A stretch of 64,000 nt of DNA. Origin: Phascolarctos cinereus (Eukaryota > Chordata > Mammalia > Diprotodontia > Phascolarctidae). Of this stretch, positions 59,346-64,000 are shown one piece after another. Where the stretch lies: positions 1,842,001 to 1,906,000 of the forward strand of contig NW_018344068.1 in assembly GCF_002099425.1 (NCBI RefSeq), written 5' to 3'. How positions within the stretch are numbered: position 1 is the first letter of the stretch; each line of letters opens with the position of its first letter. The translations under genes were made by a program, and so were the position numbers. Under the pieces are notes generated by a model, which did not search any database, had not been told where the DNA came from, and saw only the letters and a program-made list of their open reading frames with translations.

Positions 59346-59401
59346 GTTGGCCCATGATCTCCAGGGAGGCCTCTTAGCGTGGAGTTGTGCTGTCTGCGGC
59401 C
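59346..59401 (+). other. PRR35: PRR35 5' UTR part of the first coding exon, with a short uORF
   Basis: A pyrimidine-rich acceptor (ctctctgccatag) ends at 59345, so exon sequence probably begins at 59346. An alternative acceptor is the AG at about 59363. An upstream ATG at 59354 opens a seven-codon uORF (MISREAS, stop at 59375-59377), 24 bases before the main ATG. The gene must have at least one more 5' exon, because no promoter-like sequence lies directly upstream. Confidence 0.5.
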
Positions 59402-60951
59402 ATGTCCAAGGAGGTTGGGAGCTGCCGTCTTGGTGCCGCCTACAAGCCCAAGGAGCGTAAGCCCAAAAAGCCACACTACATCCCGAGGCCCTGGGGCAAA
59501 CCGTACAACTACAAGTGTTTCCAATGCCCCTTCACCTGCATGGAGAAGTCCCACCTGTACAACCACATGAAGTACAGCCTCTGTAAGAACTCCCTGTCCT
59601 TGCTCATTGACTCCTCGGACTGGGCCTACAAGAAGGGCCATCTTCTCCAGCCCGAGCTACGGCTCTTCCCAACTCCCGAGGGGTCCCGGGGCCTGCCCAA
59701 GGGTGACCTTTCCGACCCAGCCCCACCCAAGCGGCCAAGACCAGGGCCCAGGCCAGGGGACAGTTCCCCAGCAGAGCCAGGGCCACCCAGTGAGGATGGG
59801 GGAGCTTTTCCTGAGGAGGAGGAAGAGGAGGAAGTGGCAGGTGGACTCTTGAGGACCACGGATCCCAGTGAAGGTAGGAAGGCTGGAGCCCCAGGTGAAA
59901 CCGATGTGGGAGCCCTCCTCTTTGGATTCAAAGACAAGAGCAGGGAACCAGAGCCTGACTTTATCATCACTGATGTCTTCTCCCTCCGGAATGCCGGGGG
60001 CAGAGGCCGGGAGACACTGTCACCAGAGACTGATACCAAGCCAAAGGTAGGAAGGGCACCTAAGAAACCTCTGAACACTGGTGGGCTCCTTATGGAACAA
60101 TGGAGGCTGGTGGCTGGTGGCCAGAAGAGCAGAGCCAGTGTAGATCTGACCCCAGTGGGCACTGAGGGCAGTGGCATCATCCCTTGCTATCCCCCTCCAG
60201 CTTATAGCGATTATCAGGAGGCCCAGGGCCTCAACCTGTCCCTTTTGGGCATAAATTACCCCCTGAGCCCTGGGCTCTTCTCTTACCTGGGGCCCACACT
60301 CACCACTGGTACTGCTGCCACCCATGCCCCCATAGCCCAGATGCCCTTTTTGGCATCAGCTGCTCAACTCTTGCCCCCACCAGCTGCTGCAGCTGCAACT
60401 GCTACACCCTTCCAGACTCTGCAAGGCCCTGAACGCTCAGCCTTCCTCCCACGATTCTACTACCCACTGCTGTTTGAGCATGCCCTTGGAACACCCAGTG
60501 GGAAAGCCACAGATGCCCAACCTGCCCCAGCAAACCTTGCCCTCCCAGCTAAGACACCAGGAGAGATGCCCACAGCTCTAGGGCTTCTCAAGGTGCCAAT
60601 GTCCAAAGCTGTTGCCTCCTGGCCCCGGAGTTCCCGTAGGGACCCAGTCCAGGAGGTGGAGCTCAAAGCTGGGCCTCCGGGAACCAAGGAGGAAGAAGAA
60701 GAGGAGGAAGAGGAAGGCAGGTGTCGGGGTTCCCAGAAGGAGGCTACTGGGTCAGGCAGAACACCATCATCAGAGATCTACCGAGGCATGCTTGGGACTA
60801 GCTCCAGGAAGGCCCAGGGGGCTCTAGCCAGCCCCATGGCAGCCATGAGCACTCTGAAAAGAAAGTCCTTTTTTGGGAGTGGACTTGACTTCCTAAAGGA
60901 TCCCTCAGGTGTGGACAGCCTGCCACTGGGGAAATTTGACTACCAGAGGAG
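59402..60951 (+). CDS. PRR35: PRR35 first coding exon (ZNF750-like C2HC zinc finger protein), residues 1-517
   Basis: This exon encodes the N-terminal two thirds of proline-rich protein 35, the paralogue of the nuclear regulator ZNF750. A probable nuclear, DNA- or cofactor-binding role is inferred from ZNF750; PRR35 itself is poorly characterised. Seen: a basic stretch at residues 15-38 (KPKKPHYIPRPWGKPYNYK), then a C2HC finger with C39, C42, H55 and C61 in the ZNF750 arrangement. Two glutamate runs lie at 138-144 and 430-438 and an alanine run at 328-332. A conserved block at about 261-300 (start PCYPPPAYSDYQEAQ, then LSLLGINYPLSPGLFSYLG) matches human PRR35 as I recall it. ATG 59402 has G at -3 and gives MSKEVGSC, close to human MSREAGSC; the open frame extends 15 bases further 5', but only to a GTG. 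The exon ends at a strong donor, AG|GTGAGT, in phase 2; unspliced reading stops at once. Spliced to 62497 it gives 771 residues, clearly longer than the roughly 570 I remember for human. Confidence 0.93.
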
Positions 60952-61204
60952 GTGAGTGGGTAGAGGTACTGGTCAGAGAGTACAGACTAACTACATGGTT
61001 CTCCTATAGATGCTTCCCTGGGAGATGGGTTGGGTCTCAGCTGCATGAATTGGTCACACATTCTAGATGGCTCTACATCTTCCTTAGGCCTTCCCCCTGC
61101 CTCTATATAGAATGGGGAGTGTGGTCTAGGGCTCTTCTTTGTCAAGGACAATGTGGAGATGCCACAGGGGCCTCTAGGCTCTGCAGAGTGGGGGAGATGG
61201 ACAG

Positions 61205-61480
61205 TTAAACAGTGGAAGGAGTACCAGACTTGAGAGTCCAAAGACCTGGGTTCAAGTTTCAGCTCTGTTACTAGTTGTGAACTTGGGAAAATCACTTTCT
61301 CTGGGCCTCATCTGTAAAATGAGAGAGTTGAATTAGATGTTTTCTAAGGTCCCCACCATCCCTTTCCCCACTTTTAACACAGGAAATGGCAAACCATTCC
61401 AGTATCTTTGCCAAGAAAACCCCAAATGGGGTCACAGAGAGTCAAGCATGACTAAAAACAACAGCAGCCGAGAAGGGCTT
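61205..61480 (+). mobile_element. MIR-like SINE with RTE-type tail (intronic)
   Basis: gacctgggttcaagtttcag, catctgtaaaatgagagagt, then the sense RTE tail caagaaaaccccaaatgggg. Confidence 0.75.
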
Positions 61481-61588
61481 TCAGGGACTTCTCTGCCTCT
61501 GTAAAAATTGAAGCCCAAAATATTCTTTGTATTTCTCAAAGGTAGACACTGAGGCCAGGAGAACAGAAGGGATTTATTCAAGGCTGCC

Positions 61589-61764
61589 TTTTTTTTTGTT
61601 TGGGTTTTTTTTGTTTTTGTTTTTGCTAAGCAATGGGGTTAAGTGACTTGCCCAGGGTCACACAGCTAGTAAGTGTCAAATGTCTGGTCTGAGGCTGGAT
61701 TTGAACTCAGGCGCTACTGACTCCAGGGCCAGTGCTCTATCCACTGTGCCACCTAGCTACCCCG
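61589..61764 (-). mobile_element. WSINE-type SINE (intronic)
   Basis: T-rich tail, then ggttaagtgacttgcccagg to tgtgccacctagctacccc. Confidence 0.88.
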
Positions 61765-62269
61765 CAACACCTTCTTAGTGAGGAATCGGCACAACCTGCG
61801 TTTCAGTGCTGCGACTCCCCCATCCCATTGCCATACCTAGCTTTACTTTCCCCATGTCCACCAGTTACCCAGGGCATGGGAGCTTTGAATGCCCCATCGA
61901 TAGGGCATAATTCTGGGCTTCTCTCTGACTCTATCTGTTTGTATCCCCCACCCACCTTCCTCCAAGGGCTGAAGCCTGACTCTACTTCCTAGATGCAAGG
62001 GCCCTGAGAAGTTAGGGGGGTGGAGAGGTTTTGGCTGGTGTAGGTTCGAGAGCTAAAAAGGACCAGGGGAGGTCACTAAAGATGTTTAGGAGACCAGAGA
62101 GATTATCAAGAAGCAGGGGTCTGGACAATGTGACCCCCAAAGGAGGCAGGTTGCAAAGGTTCCTCTCAGAGAAGGGAGATTTGGGAGCCCTATGACCAGA
62201 CTACTAGAAGAGAGCGTGACAGCCAGCCCGGCTATAAGTGGTGTCCACAATTACCTTGGTCCTCATTAA

Positions 62270-62483
62270 CAGCCCCTTCCCTCTCAGCAAGGAAGAGGAG
62301 AAAGATTACTGCTCTGAGAACCAGAAGACCTGGGTTCTGTTCCCAGGCCTTCCACCTACCCATTGTGTAATCTTAAGCAAATCATTTCCACTCTCTGGGT
62401 CTCAGTTTACTCATCTGTACAATGGGGTGGGGTGGATGAATTAGATATCTCAGCTGTCTCCCAACATTCTTTGTTCTATGATT
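62270..62483 (+). mobile_element. MIR-type SINE abutting the PRR35 3' splice site
   Basis: gacctgggttctgttcccag, taatcttaagcaaatcattt, gtttactcatctgtacaatg and the terminal attctttgttctatgattct. It ends some 13 bp before the exon starts at 62497. Confidence 0.75.
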
Positions 62484-62496
62484 CTTCCCTCTGCAG

Positions 62497-63262
62497 TGTG
62501 CCGGCTGCTACACCCCTGCTCCCTTGGCCCAAAGACTCTGATACTGTCAGTGCTGAGGTTACTTCCCATGGGCTCCCAGCCCTGGATGGACCCCCTGGCA
62601 AACCACCTCAGGGGTACAGGCCAATGAGCCCAGGTCCAATCGGAGAAGACCTGTCTAAAGCCTTGGGAGACTATGAGAAAGTGGAGAGACGGCTGGGCCA
62701 ACTGACTACCACGGGTGGTCCCACTCAGGGCCCACTTCGGGAACAGCTGGGAAAGATACGTCGGGAGCTTTATCACATTCACCAGGCCCTGGAGAAGGCA
62801 ACCAGGCCTCCTGAGGGGCCCCTTGACCTGTCCGTGAAGAGAGTGCCAGACAAAGGGCCATCCCCTCCTGGGCTGGAGCTGGAAGAGGGTGGCTGGGAGG
62901 AAACTAGGTTGGAGACCACCAAGACCCCCTTGGATCTGCTGCTCCTGCAGCTGGGCCAGCCAGAGGGGAGACAAGGATCCTCAGAATCACCTGGGGTGCC
63001 CATTACAGTTCTACCCCCAACACTGGCAACAGAGTCCTTCTATGGCCATACCACTAAATGTGAGGCAGACTCCAGTGTCTTGCTGGGTGCTGATGGGAGA
63101 GCCCCTGGAGGGTCTGGGTCTACCCCTGGGGGTCCCCAGCTCCTGGCTCCTGAGGAAGGGCCACTAGGTGGTTGGGGTGGGGGACCCCGAAGTGGGATGG
63201 GGGTCCTTCCTGGGGACCCAGAAGCCACATGTCTCCATAGCCCTGAGAACACTGAAGTCTGA
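62497..63262 (+). CDS. PRR35: PRR35 last coding exon, residues 517-771
   Basis: C-terminal part of PRR35. The acceptor CCCTCTGCAG|T supplies one base that completes the split serine codon (AG|T, residue 517), so the frame runs on to the TGA at 63260-63262. Seen: a charged, probably helical segment at about 566-620 (GEDLSKALGDYEKVERRLGQ, then LREQLGKIRRELYHIHQALE) that closely resembles human PRR35. It is followed by PLDLSVKR with P625-S629 matching the PxDLS motif that binds CtBP corepressors. A weaker PLDLL lies at 661-665, and a conserved HTTKCEADSSV at 701-711. ZNF750 is known to recruit CtBP through PLNLS-type motifs, so a corepressor link for PRR35 is a reasonable inference but is not shown here. 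The tail is Gly/Pro-rich. No break in the frame is seen. Confidence 0.92.
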
Positions 63263-64000
63263 CCTGGTCTCCCCCCTCCCCCATCCTCCAAACTGCCCTG
63301 GACTTATGTATCTGCCCAACTCCCCTGTGTCAGTCCCAGAAAATGGGCCACCTCAGATCAGGGACATTCCCCAGGTGGGTACCAAAGCCTCCAGTCTTTC
63401 CCTCCTGGGGCTATGAGTCAGGTAGGGGATGAAAACATAACCCCTGGGGAGGAGGAAACATCTGTGTCCCTCAGGAACCAAAGACTCAGTGTTTATCTGG
63501 ACTGGGTTGGGTCTCCCTTCTCTACCATCTGAATCCCCAGGAGAAAGGGCTCTGGCAGAATCAACTCCTTCCTTCCAGAAAGCTCAAGATCCCCTTGGGC
63601 ACTGCCCTCTGGAGAATCTTATTCCAGGTGTGCCACCCCAGCCATAACCACTTTGTTGCTTCCTCTGATTCTCAGCCCAGTAGCTCTTTCTGCAATCCCC
63701 AAGCCCAAATGATGAGGGCCCTGGACACCACCCAAACCATACCCTTGCCCCCAAACTGCCCAACCATCCAAAGCTGGTCTTTCTTCTCTGTGCTGGTTCA
63801 TTAGCATCATTGATGTGAGGTCATCTGTGACCACTAGGTTTTTCTCACCTTGCCCACTTTACCCTTCTATGTCCCAGAACCTCCTCTCTTTCCCCACTCT
63901 CTTCTACTTTCTCCTACCTTCTTCCATTCTCTCTTTCCACTTGCCCTCACATACCCCCCAGGCTGAATGGAGCCAAAGCACCCTCTCTCCAGATATTGTC
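63263..64000 (+). other. PRR35: PRR35 3' UTR and/or downstream flank
   Basis: The 738 bases after the stop are C/T-rich and contain no other open gene. I see neither AATAAA nor ATTAAA, so the 3' UTR probably continues past the window or uses a weak signal. No repeats are recognisable here, in contrast to the intron. Confidence 0.55.

Larger units (their letters stand above)
60952..62496 (+). other. PRR35: PRR35 intron between the two coding exons
   Basis: GT-AG intron of 1545 bp in phase 2. It holds a MIR-like/RTE-tailed SINE (about 61205-61480), an antisense WSINE-type SINE (about 61589-61764) and a MIR-like SINE that reaches almost to the acceptor (about 62270-62483). Confidence 0.85.

Noticed and set aside
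59387-59401. N-terminal extension of PRR35 by five residues
   Set aside because: It would start with GTG; the ATG at 59402 has a good context and matches the human start.
59626-60180. 184-residue open frame antisense to PRR35
   Set aside because: Mirror of the coding exon; low stop density follows from the sense codon composition.
60952-60955. Reading PRR35 as ending at the TGA just after the first coding exon
   Set aside because: The TGA lies inside a consensus splice donor, and the second exon continues the conserved protein in the right phase.
62363-62496. Coding sequence before the last PRR35 exon in the same frame
   Set aside because: It is MIR SINE sequence upstream of a clear acceptor; openness is accidental.

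Overview
The window looks like a marsupial nuclear chromosome. It is packed with marsupial-type retroposons: short tRNA-headed SINEs of the wallaby/WSINE type with A-rich tails and clean target-site duplications, THER1/MIR CORE-SINEs, SINEs whose 3' part resembles an RTE/BovB LINE, and LINE fragments of the L1, L2, L3/CR1 and RTE groups. Some SINEs keep perfect 15-17 bp target-site duplications, so they are fairly young. The species cannot be fixed from the sequence alone; an Australian marsupial is my best guess.

Only one protein-coding gene is well supported: PRR35, on the + strand at the right end. It is the proline-rich paralogue of the epidermal regulator ZNF750. Two coding exons (59402-60951 and 62497-63262) join in frame to give 771 residues. 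The product has an N-terminal C2HC zinc finger, a conserved Pro/Tyr-rich block, a conserved helical segment and a PLDLS motif of the CtBP-binding type. A non-coding 5' leader exon probably begins at 59346. The 3' UTR appears to run off the window, because no AATAAA occurs before 64000.

The roughly 59 kb upstream contain no other gene I can support. From left to right: 1-17.7 kb is a dense mosaic of SINEs and LINEs, including an L3/CR1 copy split by an antisense L1 that itself carries a DNA-transposon-like insert. At 18.0-20.5 kb a 1.1 kb pyrimidine tract is followed by a GC-rich block with homeodomain and TALE-type motifs. At 21-26 kb lie RTE and CR1 fragments and an unclassified stretch with a 49 bp tandem repeat. 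At 26-44 kb lie more old repeats, a 1.7 kb L1 tail, an 11 bp palindrome and a pair of octamer sites. At 45.0-45.7 kb and 54.0-54.5 kb two CpG-rich blocks, each with + strand splice donors, look like promoters. The one at 54 kb is the better candidate for the PRR35 promoter.

No new system with coding content was found. The most useful leads are the putative regulatory elements upstream of PRR35, the two possible alternative promoters, the SINE-abutted splice acceptor of the last PRR35 exon, and a dispersed repeat family with three copies here that I cannot name. Repeat family names rest on recognition of sequence blocks by eye; element boundaries are approximate to about 10-30 bp unless target-site duplications are given.
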